Assembly: GCA_001599935.1 (NCBI GenBank)
Contig: BCIJ01000018.1
Coordinates: 93,590 to 157,589, forward strand
Length of the DNA stretch: 64,000 nt
Direction: 5' to 3'
Source of the DNA: Holtermannia corniformis
Lineage: Eukaryota; Basidiomycota; Tremellomycetes; Holtermanniales
Under the pieces are notes generated by a model that was given only the letters and a program-made list of their open reading frames with translations, searched no databases and was not told the DNA's origin. The stretch's first letter is position 1. Every line of letters begins with the position of its first letter. Positions 1-11,236 of the stretch are shown one piece after another. A program made the translations under genes and the position numbers.

Positions 1-3000
1 GACTCGAAGGACCGGACGAGATCCCTGACGGAAGTAGTAGAGTTGCGCCCAAATGAGGAATTGCTAGCAAGCATGCTTGCAGGCCGCGTCGATGGCGCAG
101 GGATTGGACGTGGCAGACTGGATGTGAAGACTGGGGGTGTTGACGCTGGTGCGAACAGCGCCTGGATGGCCGATGATCGTTGCGAGGTTGGCGCGTTGAG
201 CGAGGGGTAAAGTGAGGATGTTGCCAGCGAAGTCGATGGCGCTCGGACCGAGACAGCAAGTCCTGACGTCTGACGCATCTCTGGCGCACGGGACACGGCT
301 GATAGTTCGGATGATTGAGCGGATGACGCCGTTACCGGTTGCGCATCACGCGACTTCTCGACCGGCTGCACTTGCGGGCGTACCGAGATGGGCCGAACAG
401 GTCGACTGGGGCTTGTGTTTGCGGTCGCGGCTGTGCGGCCGCCAAACATGTAGCCCAGCATGCGCTTCATCGCCGATGGCGGAGCGGTCGCTTGTGGCGT
501 GGAGCTGATAGTCTTTCTTTGTGGTGTGCTCGGGACCTGGTTTTCGTGTGGTGGAGGTTGCGTACGGGTTCGCTTGGCAGGCGGCGACACGTTGCCACCG
601 GACGACATGCTCGAGTTTGCCAGTGAAAGGCGACGATGCAGAGCTTGCACTCGGAGAGCGAGAACAGGCCTAAGAACAGTCAGCGCAGCTCTGTCGTGTT
701 GCCTGAACACTGACTTCTCCCATTCTCCCGTCAGATCGGCCTGCGACAGCTTCTGCTCCTTGATGAACCTATCGAGCACGCGCTCATCGTCCCACGGGAC
801 CGCTGTCGGCTCCATCTGACTTCGCCGAGCCCAAGCCAGCAAACCACCGTGAGAGGGCCTTCCGGCCTTTTTTATTTCGCGCTCTTCAGTCCAAGCTCTA
901 CGTTCCGCCTTGTAGCACCGCTCGAGCCGCTTCCACTCTGGTACGCCCCATGACCGGTCTTCGATCGGCGCCGTAGGCGGCATATGGCTCGAGCGCCGTC
1001 GACGAGTCTTGCCCGATCGTGATTTACGTTTGGTGCCGGGTGTGAAGACGAAGCTGCCTGGCAAGCGCAAGTCTTCCTCATCCGAAGCTTCAGTAGGCGG
1101 GATGACCGACGCCGCGCGCGATGTCCCGATGGATACGGATCGCGATGCACGACGATGGGCCAGAATGTCGAGCTCGGCTTCTTGCAGCAGCTCGTCGCAC
1201 GTTCGGTTGCCAGCGCTCGAGCCAACGCTCCGCATCGAGGCGTCACCATACAGGCTGTTCCGCGCAAGACTGCGCGATGATTGATTAGCCGACGGCTTGT
1301 ACAAACCTTCGGGCGGCATGACGCCGTGCTCAATGTAGTCGTGGTTCTGCGACCGTCAGTGCCCATCAGACACTCTGCGGCAGAACATACCAGTTTCAGG
1401 ATAGCAGCGGCACGAGCTGCGGCCCGGGGATCAAGACTTGAANCCTCCACAACCGAGCCGTAAAGCGGCTCATCGTCGTCCTCTTCACTTTCCACGTCGT
1501 CGTCCACAGAACCGCGCAGCTCGTCCAGCAGAGATCGTGGCTGTGACAGCGGCGGGATCGGGGGTGCGACGGGGGGACTGCGCGATGGCGTTCGTCGCCC
1601 TGTACTACTTCCGCCCGCTGACCGACGTCGGAGCACAGCCTCGATCGCGCTCGTTCCGCCGCTGCCGCCAGTGAATCTGAACACTGCAAGTCCGGGAGCG
1701 GCTTCCTGCGAGCCGGCATAGCTAGTCGATGCGACAGGTTGTGGGTGCTGCACCTGTCCAGCTGACGCAGGGAGGGGAGCAGGCGAAGGCGAGAGGATGG
1801 TCGGTTGCGGCACGTGCGGGCTCGACGGAGCCACGTCGTGTCGCTGTGGTCCACTCGAATCCGTCCCAGCGGCTGCGGTTCCCTCAACGGCTTCAACTAC
1901 CCGCACCTCCGGCTCGGGCATCTCGACCTTGATGGTGCGCTGCACGAGCCGGACCAAGATCTTCTCGACCGGCGGCTTCGGTGCCGGCACCTCGACCGGC
2001 AAAGCAAGCTCAACTCGCGTCTCTCGTAGAGGGGAACGTGACAAGGCGCGGATCGTAGATGCAGTCAGCGTCGGCGGCGGCGGTGTCGGTGGCGTGATTT
2101 CTCGCGCCGAACGGTCTTCAGCGCCGCTCTCCCAATCTGCCGGATCGGCTTCTTGCGTCACGTCGCCGTCGTGAGCTTGCTCCTGGTCTTGATCGGGTTC
2201 CGAGTGATGCGCATCCTGAGACGGAACGGATGCATCGCGTTCAGGCGCTGGCGCTGGCGCGGGCTCTGGCACCGCAGCGGGCTTGTGTGGATTAAGCGCT
2301 TGCAGCTGCACTGACGCAGGTGTAGGAACGCGCTCAACCCGAGGCTGCCCAGTGCGTGCCGGAGAATCCAATCCCTGACTGAGCCCGGAAGGGACCAAAG
2401 GCGAACGAGGCCCGATCGAGCGCATCGTACCTGCCCGCGGTTCACCTACCGGCGTCGTGCTAGCCGGAGACAAGACGTTGATGACCACGCTAGCTTTTGG
2501 CGGTTCTTGCCGTGGCGTCGTCGACACCGTTAGCACTTCACAAGCCGGTGCAGGCGCTGGCGTGATAGATCGTCTAAGAGCCAGTTCGGCCCACGCGTGC
2601 CTCGGAGCTTGAAGTGGTGTTGTTGAAACCTGCTCGATGGCTGGCTCGGCTGGCGGTACGGCCACGTCTTCGTTCGGTGGGGTAGGTTGCCGCGCCTCGT
2701 CCGGTTGCTGAAACGAATCATCGTCACCCTCGGAACCCGACGAATCGACTGGCAGCGGTCCGGCACTCTCTGACCGGGTTCGCGAACGCGGGCGTACATC
2801 CGCTTCATCCTCTGTCGAATCACTCGCAAAGCCCGCCATGTCAATATCGACATCGAGATCGATGCCAACGCCGTGCGCAGGCTCGACCTGGACGTCGTCG
2901 AAGCGGTCCAGGGCGCGAGGCGTGGTAGCACGCGATGTACTACGTCGGAACCGGCGGTGCTGCTCTGCATCGGTGTCTTGGTCTTGATCTTGGGTTTGCA

Positions 3001-4382
3001 GTGCAAGAGGCGTGGTACCTCGTCTTGAGCGTAGCTGTTGCTCCTCTTCCTCGTCTTCTAGGGCAAACGAAACCGAGCGCGCCTTGCCCTTGGTTCCGAG
3101 TTGGATCGGGCCGGAGCGCGGTGATGGGACGGGTAATGACCATTCACGGCTCTGACTCGGCGCCTGGCTTGCAGCGCGCGACGTGCCCGGCGTCGAGAGC
3201 AGCGAGGGCGGTGCGTGGTTCATCAGCATGCTTGGAGACCGCGCTCCGCTCAAGCTCGGACCTGGACTGCGCGTTGTCGACCGCGTATAGCTCATGATGG
3301 TCTTGACGCTCGCTGCGGACGATGGGAGCGGCATGTCCATCAGGTTGAAGACTTGGTGCTGTGTCCGTGGCTGCGGTGCCGAAGCCGAGACTGCGAGGCG
3401 CGGTGGTGATAGAGCCTCTTCGTCATCGCTAGTATTGGACACGGATTCCAGCCCCTTGATCATCAACGGATCGTCTCCTGGAGATTCCGGTTCCACAGGC
3501 TTGTCCATGATCCCGACCAACCTGCCCGTCAAGCCCTTTCTTGAACCGAAATTATCCGCTGCACGGCGTACCGTGCTTTTCGAGAGCGCACTGCTACCCG
3601 TCGCGGCGGATTGCCGGCGTCTCCGAGCTGCCGTGAAGCTCGTACTGGGTTCTGGCTGGGAAGCGGACACGGCAGGGGGTGAGGGACGGCGTGGTCGCGG
3701 CGCCGTGGCGGGTGGTCTACGTGCGCGAGTGCGAGCGCTCGAACTCACGATGGGAGTCGTGGCGCGGACAGGGAGGGATTGGGATGCGCTGAGACGGGCC
3801 GATTTGCGCCTGCGTGGGTTTGGCGATGGGTTGGCCGGTGAGGGAGCAGGTGAGGGTCGTTGCCGTGGTTGAGCGCGAGCGGGCGTTGTCTGAGCCACGG
3901 CCTCGGTCGGTAATGTTGGCAAGGATCGAGTGGTCAACGGGCTCGGGAGGCGTGACGAGCTCGCGCGCTGTTGAGACCGAGTCAGGCCGAGACGACCACC
4001 AGCAGTCACCGGTACGCACCTGAACCGACATTGCCTTGAGCGATCGCACTGAATCCACCGAATCATCCTGCGAATCAGGCGGCGTGACCAGTCCTCCGGG
4101 CCCTACGCTGCCCCTCAAGTCGTCCCCATCGCTCTCGCGCATGCCCGACCTGGTGATCGCGGGCGTGTTACCGGCCGTCGAGTGTTTGATCGAGCTCCTC
4201 GGCCTCGGCTTTGAGCTGGCGACGACCTTTACCGTGTACTCTTTGGTCGTTGAAGCCGATGAGGGTGATTGTGCCTGTGGTTCAGGCATGCTCTTGAGAG
4301 GGGTCCGTGCGAGCTTTGTGCTCGGAGCCGACGGGAAGCGGTGCTGGCTTGCGACGGACGGTGACGCAAGTTGGCGCACCAT
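1..4382 (-). CDS. Large disordered nuclear-type protein, 3' end cut by window edge
   Basis: I do not recognise the family. The start is the ATG at 4380-4382. Three introns restore one frame: 3968-4019 (52 nt), 1347-1390 (44 nt) and 670-714 (45 nt, with a CTGAC branch site). The frame is then open to base 1, so the gene runs off the window. The protein is over 1,350 residues and mostly low complexity: Ser/Pro/Arg-rich with acidic patches and many TP/SP sites. The only ordered-looking part is near the C-terminus, after the second intron: a Trp- and Arg-rich block (WGVPEWKRLERCYKAERRAW), then a segment ending in GEWEKPVLALRVQALHRR that is formed across the third intron. The last visible residues are SVRDLVRSFE. 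A nuclear or cytoskeletal scaffold is a guess from composition only. Base 1442 is an N, giving one undefined residue. The divergent WW gene starts 280 bp away. Confidence 0.72.
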
Positions 4383-4661
4383 GTCGGCTCGATCAGCGTG
4401 TAACCGATGGCACGGTGCGAGCGGTGCAGGGTGGTAGATCCGACAAGACCAAGAGGAGCGAGCGAGGTGGACAAGCGGGTTGTTGTTGTTTCGAATCGGG
4501 TAATCTTCGCGGGTGAATTAGCGACGACGGTGATATTTCATGTGATATCCCAATGGGGTTAGGCGCTATAACGCCGATGCCGAGACGCCGAAACCCCCTC
4601 ACCCCCCTGTTCCCGTAGGATCCCCTCCTGGTCTGTGTATGCTCTTGTTGCACCATCATCA

Positions 4662-6961
4662 ATGGCAGAGCACGAAGACGTAGTAGACTGGGACGAGGCA
4701 GATGACGGCCAAGAGTTTTGGAGAGCAGCCGGCGCGTCGAAACCCGTGGCCGCTCCTGTCCCGGCAGAGGCAGAGGACGAGGACGATGTCATCAGCCTGC
4801 CCGGCGATGTCGTCCAACCCGCTACCAGTCAGTCCCAGACGCGACGGGGGATGCAGTCGGCTCATTAAGTCGCTATAGAACCGGTCGAGGCAGCAGCACC
4901 ACCACCGCGCGATCCGACACCGCCGCCACCCTCGCCTCCGCTCCCACCAGGCTGGTCGTCGTTCATGTCCAAGACGCACAACCGTAGGTACTATACGAAC
5001 AACGCGACAAACGAGCGTAGGTGGGAACGGCCGACGGAACCGGCCACGGCAGCGCCGTTGACGCCGCCACTCTCACCGCTCGCACCCGATGCGGGTCCCA
5101 GCACCAACACGGTCGCCGCGGCGGCAACGGCACCAGCACCGGCGCTAGAGGCCAACGACGCAGTCGTCGCGTCCGCATACGCCAAGCGCCTCTCGAAACA
5201 GTCTGCACCACCACCAGCCTCAGCACCGGCTCAACCACCGCGCCGAGCCCACGGCGCAAGCAACAACTACGTACCCGACCCCGACGTGCCCGACTACATT
5301 CCGAGAGATCAACGTGCACCGAGTTTGCGCACACGAGAGCGCGAGCGCTCGCCCGACGCAAAGCGTCCCAGACTGGATGGCAATGGGAACGGTCCGATAT
5401 CAAGTACGTGCTCGGTCAGGCTGCTGCGTACCGCCTCGCGTCGTCGCTCGCTCCACGCTGCTGCTGCTGCTGCCTAGTCGAGGTCTTTGACGAGTCACCG
5501 GCTTGGCTCCTACCTGCGCGGTGGATGTAAAAGTCTTTGACTGATCCGGCGCGATGCGAACCGCGCCATCGAGGCTGCCGTTGCGCAGACCGTGACTCGA
5601 GGCTGCGTCGTACAGCGACGACGCGAGCGCGCCGCACTCTGCCTCGTCTCCTTCGACCGTACCGGCGCTTACCATCGGTCCTTACTTTGACTTTGCCTCC
5701 CCTCCCCTACCTCGGATCATCGCAGACCACAGGCCGACTTCACCTCGTGCAGGCCGCGGCCCGCCATCGGGACCAGCAGACGTCAGGCGGGATCTGCGCG
5801 ACCGCCCGGTCACATCCCGGCCGCCGATCGAGGACAACCGTGGGATGCAGAGACCGGCCGAGCAGGTCAGTCGCTGGCGTTCGGCATCAACGTGACTCAC
5901 ACGCCGACTTAGCCACCGCGATTCAATGCCAGCTCTTCGACGTCGTTCCGACCACCACCCAACCCTGTCCGGGGCGCAAACACTGCACCACTCGTCAACA
6001 GCCGGTGGGGTGCGCGCGCACCCGCGCCTGCGCCTGGGCCAGTGTCCGACCCGGCCGAAGACAAGCGTCAAGCCGATGCCGCACGCCAAGCCGAGATTGA
6101 CAAGGCGATCGCAGAGGGCATCCGACTCGGGCGCGAACAGGAGCGCAAAGAGCGCGAGGCGGCAGAACACCAAGCTAAAGAGAGGACTGATGCCGAAGCG
6201 GCCAAGAAGCGCGCAGACGAGCAGGCGGCCGAGCGGCGCCGGCTGATTGAAGAGCAGGACAAGAGGGAACAGGAGCAGAATAGTAGGGCCAGATGGGGTC
6301 CTCGAGGCAATGGAGGGGCCAGAGCACCGCTGCCGCCGCCGGAGCGATCGTTTGGAGCAGCCAAGGAGCCTGGCAGGAGCTTTGAGGTCAGTCTAGCGAC
6401 GATTCATGGTCTCGCAGCCAGCTGACCTCTCGCTCACAGTCGCGCGCTCCGCCGCCGCCGTTTGAACGCCAAGACTCTGGTTATCGCCCTTCACCCGCCC
6501 GGACTCCAAACACGTATCGACCGGACCCGTCGCCCGTCAGAGAACCTAGTCGTCGCTCGCCGCCACCGCACGCACGTCGTCCGCGCTCACCTTCGCCCGT
6601 CAAAGATCCACGCTTCACTCGTCGCACATCACCCAACGAGCCGCCAAGGAGGCGAGGCGAACCCGACCGCTACACGCCCGATTTCGCACCGCGACGCAGC
6701 CTCGTCGACCGGATGGAGCCGAGACCGTTGGTGGCCGAGCCTATGGGTCGTCGTCCGGTCCGTCGTCTGTTCTTTCCTGCTAGCAAAGCGATGCTGATGG
6801 GCGTGTAGGAACCCGTTCGACAGTTTTCGGGCCACAACCGCTCGCCGATCCGTAGTGAGCCGCCGTTGGCCTCGCGGATGGCCATGGACGAGCCGAACGG
6901 TGACTTTGATGAGGCCAGGAGACGGCGTAGGGGTGCGCCGGGGCGTGGAGGCCGCCGCTGA
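4662..6961 (+). CDS. WW-domain protein with charged coiled coil and RS-like tail
   Basis: The protein starts with an acidic segment (MAEHEDVVDWDEADDGQEFW). After one intron comes a single WW domain, from LPPGWSSFMSKTHNRRYYTN to the second Trp in ERRWERPTEP. A Pro/Ala-rich linker and YVPDPDVPDYIPRDQR follow. Later exons encode a Glu/Arg/Lys/Ala-rich predicted coiled coil (about 6045-6290) and a tail rich in Arg-Ser-Pro that ends in GAPGRGGRR. WW domains bind proline-rich ligands. Together with the RS-like tail this suggests a pre-mRNA processing or transcription-coupled role, which is inference. Introns I can place with frame agreement are near 4808-4870, 5880-5922, 6387-6440 and 6758-6810. 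Splicing between 5404 and about 5615 is not resolved: a GTACGT donor is clear but no single acceptor gives the right phase, so one more small exon is likely. Confidence 0.7.
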
Positions 6962-7114
6962 AGAGTAGATCATGGTCGTAGTCGCCGCATGCATCAGTTT
7001 GCTTTCCCACGGCGCCGATCGAGATTTCAGCGCACTATGACTGCTGGGTTGTAGTATCTTGCGAGTGTTCGCTCGAACGACTCCCACCGCATCAGCTATC
7101 GAACAGAGAGAAGG

Positions 7115-8233
7115 ATGACGACGGCGCTCTCACCCTCTGAGCGCTCGTATATCCTCACGGGCCTGTCTCACGCTACAGAACCCACCCGACTGGACGGTCG
7201 TCAACTGCTCGAACCGCGCGCTCTCTCGCTCGAGACGGGCATCGCACCGCAAGCAAACGGCAGCGCACGGATAGTGATTGCAGACGGCACACAAGTCGTC
7301 GCCGGCATCAAGCTCGAAGTGGTCGAGATCGCACCGGACGATGCCAACGGTTGGCGCGGGTCGATCGAGGTCGATGTGTCCGTCTCAGACTCGGGTTCTG
7401 AACTGGAGATACGGCTGATGCTGGATAGGACACCGCAGGCGTTCCCATCACTGCAATCTTCAAGCCTGCAGCTGTTGTCGACACAGTACGCAACGTTGCT
7501 CCAAGACCATTTCCTACCCTGCGTCCCTCCGTTCCCAATCGTCCCACCTAAAAAGTCAGTCGCACCCCGTCTCACCAGGCTCGACTGACGCAGCGACACA
7601 GATACTTTGTCCCGCACCTCCATCTGACCCTGCTCTCGTCATCGTCCGGTTCCGTCCTGTCCGCCCTCTTCCTCGCTGCCCGGACCGCATTCACCGATCT
7701 CCGGATCCCGCGCGTGAAACGAATAGGGTGGGAAGCCGTCACGAACAACATTGCCGAGGGTGAGCTCGACACGAGCGGGATCAAGGGCGCGATCCGGGCC
7801 GGTAAAGGTGTGCGAAAGGTGAATACGCGCGGTGACGAGTGGGATCTCGATCTCGACGTTGGCGACGGTGCGGATTATATGGCCGATAGGGAGGCTTTGC
7901 CGGTCGTTGTGACGCTCAATCTGGTGCGTGTTGCGGCTGGGATGGGGAAGATGGCTGATGGGATAGGTCCCGGGTTGTGCAGTGTATTTCTTGGATGCGT
8001 CGGTGCAGGAGGAGACGGCGTGTCCGGATCGACTCAACGTCTTCTTTACGGGTACAGGCAAAGTGTGTGGGGTGAGACTAGAGGGGCCAGAGGGGATCGA
8101 GACGGAGCGGGTGCCAGCTTTGTTGAGGGTGCGTCGTGACAGCGACTGTCTTTCATAATCTGACGCTCTACAGGAAGCGCACAAGATTGCGAGCAGTTTG
8201 GTGGAATCGCTCAACACCAAGCTGAAACGATAG
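7115..8233 (+). CDS. RRP42: Exosome complex subunit RRP42 (RNase PH fold)
   Basis: This is a predicted core-ring subunit of the RNA exosome, the 3'-5' RNA processing and decay complex of nucleus and cytoplasm. The N-terminus has the family's start (RLDGRQLLEPRALSLETGI), then GSARIVIADGTQVVAGIKLE and, downstream, FPIVPPKKYFVPHLHLTLL. The second half carries PVVVTLNLV-LYFLDASVQEE followed by a CPDRLNVFF block. Three introns are placed: one after the codons for PPKK (starting at 7554), one with a GTGTTG donor joining LNLV to LYFLDAS, and one before EAHKIASSLVESL. The more obvious GTGCGT donor six bases earlier would break the conserved FLDAS frame, so I reject it. Eukaryotic ring subunits of this type are usually catalytically inactive. 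The gene converges on UBC8 with a spacer of 160 bp. Confidence 0.85.
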
Positions 8234-8393
8234 CATATGCACTGTGCCAGTGACCATGACAGAGTGTTCATCGCTTCGAGTACAACAACCGAAAGTGGGT
8301 AGGACATGTGCTAGGACACGATGGACGGACGGACGATGCAGTGGAGTGTGAGGGGGTGTTGAGTGATAGGGAAAGAGGTCGTAACAGCCCGCG

Positions 8394-9325
8394 CTATAGC
8401 TCCATGTCGCCCGCCTCGTCGTCGCTCATCTCGCCCATATCACTCATATCCTCGTCTTCATCTTCATCCCCGTCATCACCACCAGCCTTTTCAAGCTTGG
8501 CGTGCGCGTGGCCATTGTTCGCATTCGCCTTTGCTTGCCCGTTGCTGACGACGCCTTCATCGTCAGAGTCATCCTCGTCATCGCCGGCTTGATCCGCGTC
8601 CTCGGGTGACGCAAAGCGCGCGACATAGTCTTCCACTTTCTTGTTGTACCCCTTTGGATCGCGCATGAGTAGCGCGGCGGCTTCGCCGTTGAGCGGATCG
8701 GCTGGGTTCGGGTATCGAAGCAGTTGCGGGAGGAAGATTTCGAAAATGTTGATGAGCTCTGCGACAAGGTCGTCAGTACATGTTAAGGACAAAAGCGCAA
8801 GGGGTGCGTACCGAACATGGGCGACCACGTCTGGTTGATGACGTCCAGGCAGACGCTCCCGCTCCTAGCGCATGTCAGCTCACAATCGGCTGGGAACCCG
8901 ACAGCCAAACGCACATCTCGTCAATGTTCGGGTGAAAGATCTTGTTCATAAAGCCGATCGACGGACTCTTGTACGGAAACTGCTCGGGGAGCTCGACGTG
9001 AATCTTCCAGACCCCCTTTGCGAACGGCGCTGAGCGTTCGTCAGCCTCCTTCGGATGTTTCCAGGATGGCGTACTCTCTGCTGGCCCGTAGAATTTGATG
9101 AAGAACTCGTTCATCTTGTTGTTGACGAGTGTGACCTGATAGTCGGACATGAGGCTAAAGCACGTCACGTCAGTGGGTGGCAACGTCGAGGTGATCGAAC
9201 GAGACCCACAGCTTCATCACGTCGGTGTCTGTCCGTCGTTTAGGAGAGCTGTAGATATACGCCGTCAGCTTTCAGCTCGTAATCGGCACAAACGGTATGC
9301 CGATACGGTGAAAGGGACTTATCAT
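8394..9325 (-). CDS. UBC8: Ubiquitin-conjugating enzyme E2, UBC8/UBE2H type
   Basis: E2 enzymes take ubiquitin from E1 onto a catalytic cysteine and pass it to substrates with an E3. Yeast Ubc8 serves the GID/CTLH ligase in glucose-induced degradation of gluconeogenic enzymes (family knowledge). The sequence shows [20 protein letters not shown], the [15 protein letters not shown] strand region, HPNIDE and the active-site segment [17 protein letters not shown], formed only after splicing. A helical part ([20 protein letters not shown]) follows, then a long acidic Asp/Glu tail typical of the Ubc8/UBE2H branch. Introns fall inside the KLLM codons, after NIDEM and after SPMF. The first exon is short: an ATG at 9323-9325 with a GTTTGT donor gives an in-phase join to SPKRRTD, but an upstream start cannot be excluded. 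Confidence 0.85.
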
Positions 9326-9563
9326 GGTGATAGAGTGCGATGTAGTCGGGTGCAGGTCACACGGCTTGGACACGGAAGAGCTTGCGTTACGGAACCGGAC
9401 GTAGTACAAGAAGAGCGTGAAGGCAGTCGCTTGTACGCGAGCTCTGTGAGGACTGTTGCGGTCGGTAGGATGACGGTCGTCAAGCTCACCCGCAGAGCCG
9501 CGCCGGATACGGTGGACGGATAGTGCCAGGTAGAGTTTTCGATTAGAGTCCGCTCGACCGACG

Positions 9564-9720
9564 ATTAGACTTGAGGCTTGACTTTTTTTTTGTTCATTAG
9601 AGACGAATGCTTGACTTTTTTTCAGTGATTAGAGACCAAGTCTCGACTTTTCCAGCCGGTGATTAGACTTGAGGCTTGACTTTTTTTCAGTGATTAGAAA
9701 CAAAGTCTTGACTTTATCGT
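9564..9720. repeat. Five degenerate tandem units, about 30-35 bp each
   Basis: Each unit follows GATTAGA...CTTGACTTTTTTTCAGT with variation in the middle. Units begin near 9564, 9594, 9628, 9661 and 9693. Units 1 and 4 share a GATTAGACTTGAGGCTTGAC core exactly. No inverted partner was found at the far side of the three-gene island. Confidence 0.75.
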
Positions 9721-9726
9721 CGCCAT

Positions 9727-9926
9727 TACAAACTTTTTATTGCATAAATGGCTAGATCACAAATGATAATGGACGTCTCCAATTAGCATTCATTACTGGT
9801 TTTTGCTTAGTTGTCGAGATATGCACCCATTAGAAAAAAAGTGTAATCCAACTACAAACTTTTTTATCGCACGAACAGCTAGATCACAAATGATAATGGA
9901 CGTCTCCAATTAGCACTTATTAGTGG
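9727..9926. repeat. Two near-identical direct copies of about 73 bp
   Basis: Copies are at 9727-9799 and 9853-9926, separated by 53 bp. They share TACAAACTTTTT at the start, an identical core of more than 30 bp beginning GCTAGATCACAAATGATAAT, and similar ends (AATTAGCA...TTA.T.G). The similarity is too long to be chance. Function is unknown. Confidence 0.8.
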
Positions 9927-10386
9927 AAACTCGCTCATTAAGGTGCTACGGAGCATCAAAGTTGAAGGGCAAAAAGGTGGCTGATTTGGCCTGATTTGTG
10001 TGGTCAGTGAGCCCGAAGTGCACACTGAAATGGCTGAGCGCCCAGCCAGATTAAAAAAAAAGTTCCCCCAAATCCCAAAAGGTGGCCTCAGAAAACATGC
10101 GCAAAAGTAAAGTCAGTCTGTTTCCCTCCTTTCCTATAGTATAGGAAAGGACAGCATTAGGCGACTGCCTTGTCCTTTCCATTGGTGATTGACTAATTGG
10201 GCTCAGTTACGAGTAAGGCTCCAAATGGCTGGTGGGCACACCACGCTCGCAGCTGAACTTGATTGTGATAGGTGCTGTTCGGCAATTTTGGGGTTGATTA
10301 GCACATTTCACGTAGGTTGGCACCATGTGAACTGTTTTCTCGACTGGATGCCTTATTGCTCGAGGATCCGACTGAGGTTATATTAC

Positions 10387-10740
10387 ACCCGTAACGAACG
10401 TAATGTTAATACTTGTGAGCTTTTACTTGAGAACATGTGGGCTTGATTGAAGAACTTGTGGGCTTGATTCGGAGACTTGATGGCTTGTTTACGCCTGTCC
10501 TGGCGTCTGTACCGGAGAATTAATACCTTTGGCTTTACTATACCCGTAACATTAACATTACTTGTGAACTTTTACTTGAGAACTTGTGGGATTGATTCGA
10601 GGACTTGGTGGCTTTATCACGCCTGTACTGGCGTCTGTACTGGAGAATTATTATTACCCTTGGCTTTACCCGTAACAAATGTTGCTGTTGATTATAATGC
10701 GGCTTGTGATTTTGCTGGCTTGATCGCGCCTGTACTGGCT
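10387..10740. repeat. Diverged tandem repeat, about 125-155 bp unit, three copies
   Basis: Copies start with ACCCGTAAC at 10387, 10542 and 10668. The first two share GAGAACxTGTGGGxTTGATT, ACGCCTGT.CTGGCGTCTGTA and GGAGAATTA in the same order. The third is partial and shorter, keeping CGCGCCTGTACTGGCTT. The unit length changes through small insertions. Confidence 0.7.
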
Positions 10741-11236
10741 TACACATATATGAATATTTTGAGCTTCATCACGTCCATAAGGACGTCGACACCTGTGAAC
10801 ATGTTTACTACAACCGTCCAGAATAGTTGGTTCACTTAGGCTGTGAGATTTGCCAAGTCCTGCGGTTCCCTGTTTGTTGATTGGTGTCGGGAGCCCCCAA
10901 TTGACGGCAGCAGGTGGTAGTTACACAGCGTTGCAATGTACCAACGTTGGGTTTTGACTTTTGCACAAAGCCCTCCCCCAGACGTCATGTTGAGTACGTC
11001 TCGGCATGGCCTCTGGGGGGCGGAGAGGCGTGTGTACCCCCCCCCCCCTTGTTGAGTGAGTTTGCGTGGCATAAGGATATCTCCGAGACTGAGTTGAGCG
11101 AAGGCAACTCGAACTAGAACTTAAGAAACCACCTGTCGAGCTACTCTCGTGTCAGCGTTTACTGCACGCTACCCACTCCACTTGTTCCCTTTCCCTACCA
11201 CTGTCCCTCCCCCTCCCTTTCCCATATCCTTCTATC

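Larger units (their letters stand above)
9326..11236. other. Gene-free, AT-richer stretch full of degenerate repeats
   Basis: No convincing coding exon is visible in these 1.9 kb. Base composition shifts from GC-rich to AT-rich at about 9535, with many T7-T9 and A7-A9 runs. Three separate repeat groups are listed as their own entries. A run of C residues lies near 11035-11048. Pyrimidine-rich sequence just before 11237 looks like an ordinary fungal promoter for the dioxygenase gene. It may be the left flank of a mobile element, a relic, or silenced DNA. Confidence 0.6.

Noticed and set aside
872..1346. C-terminus of the long minus-strand frame ending at 872
   Set aside because: Past 1390 that frame looks non-coding, while splicing at 1347-1390 gives an acidic/basic conserved-looking domain that stays open to the window edge.
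7933..7990. GTGCGT donor directly after the LNL codons in RRP42
   Set aside because: It would put the conserved FLDAS segment out of frame. The GTGTTG donor six bases downstream keeps the family sequence.
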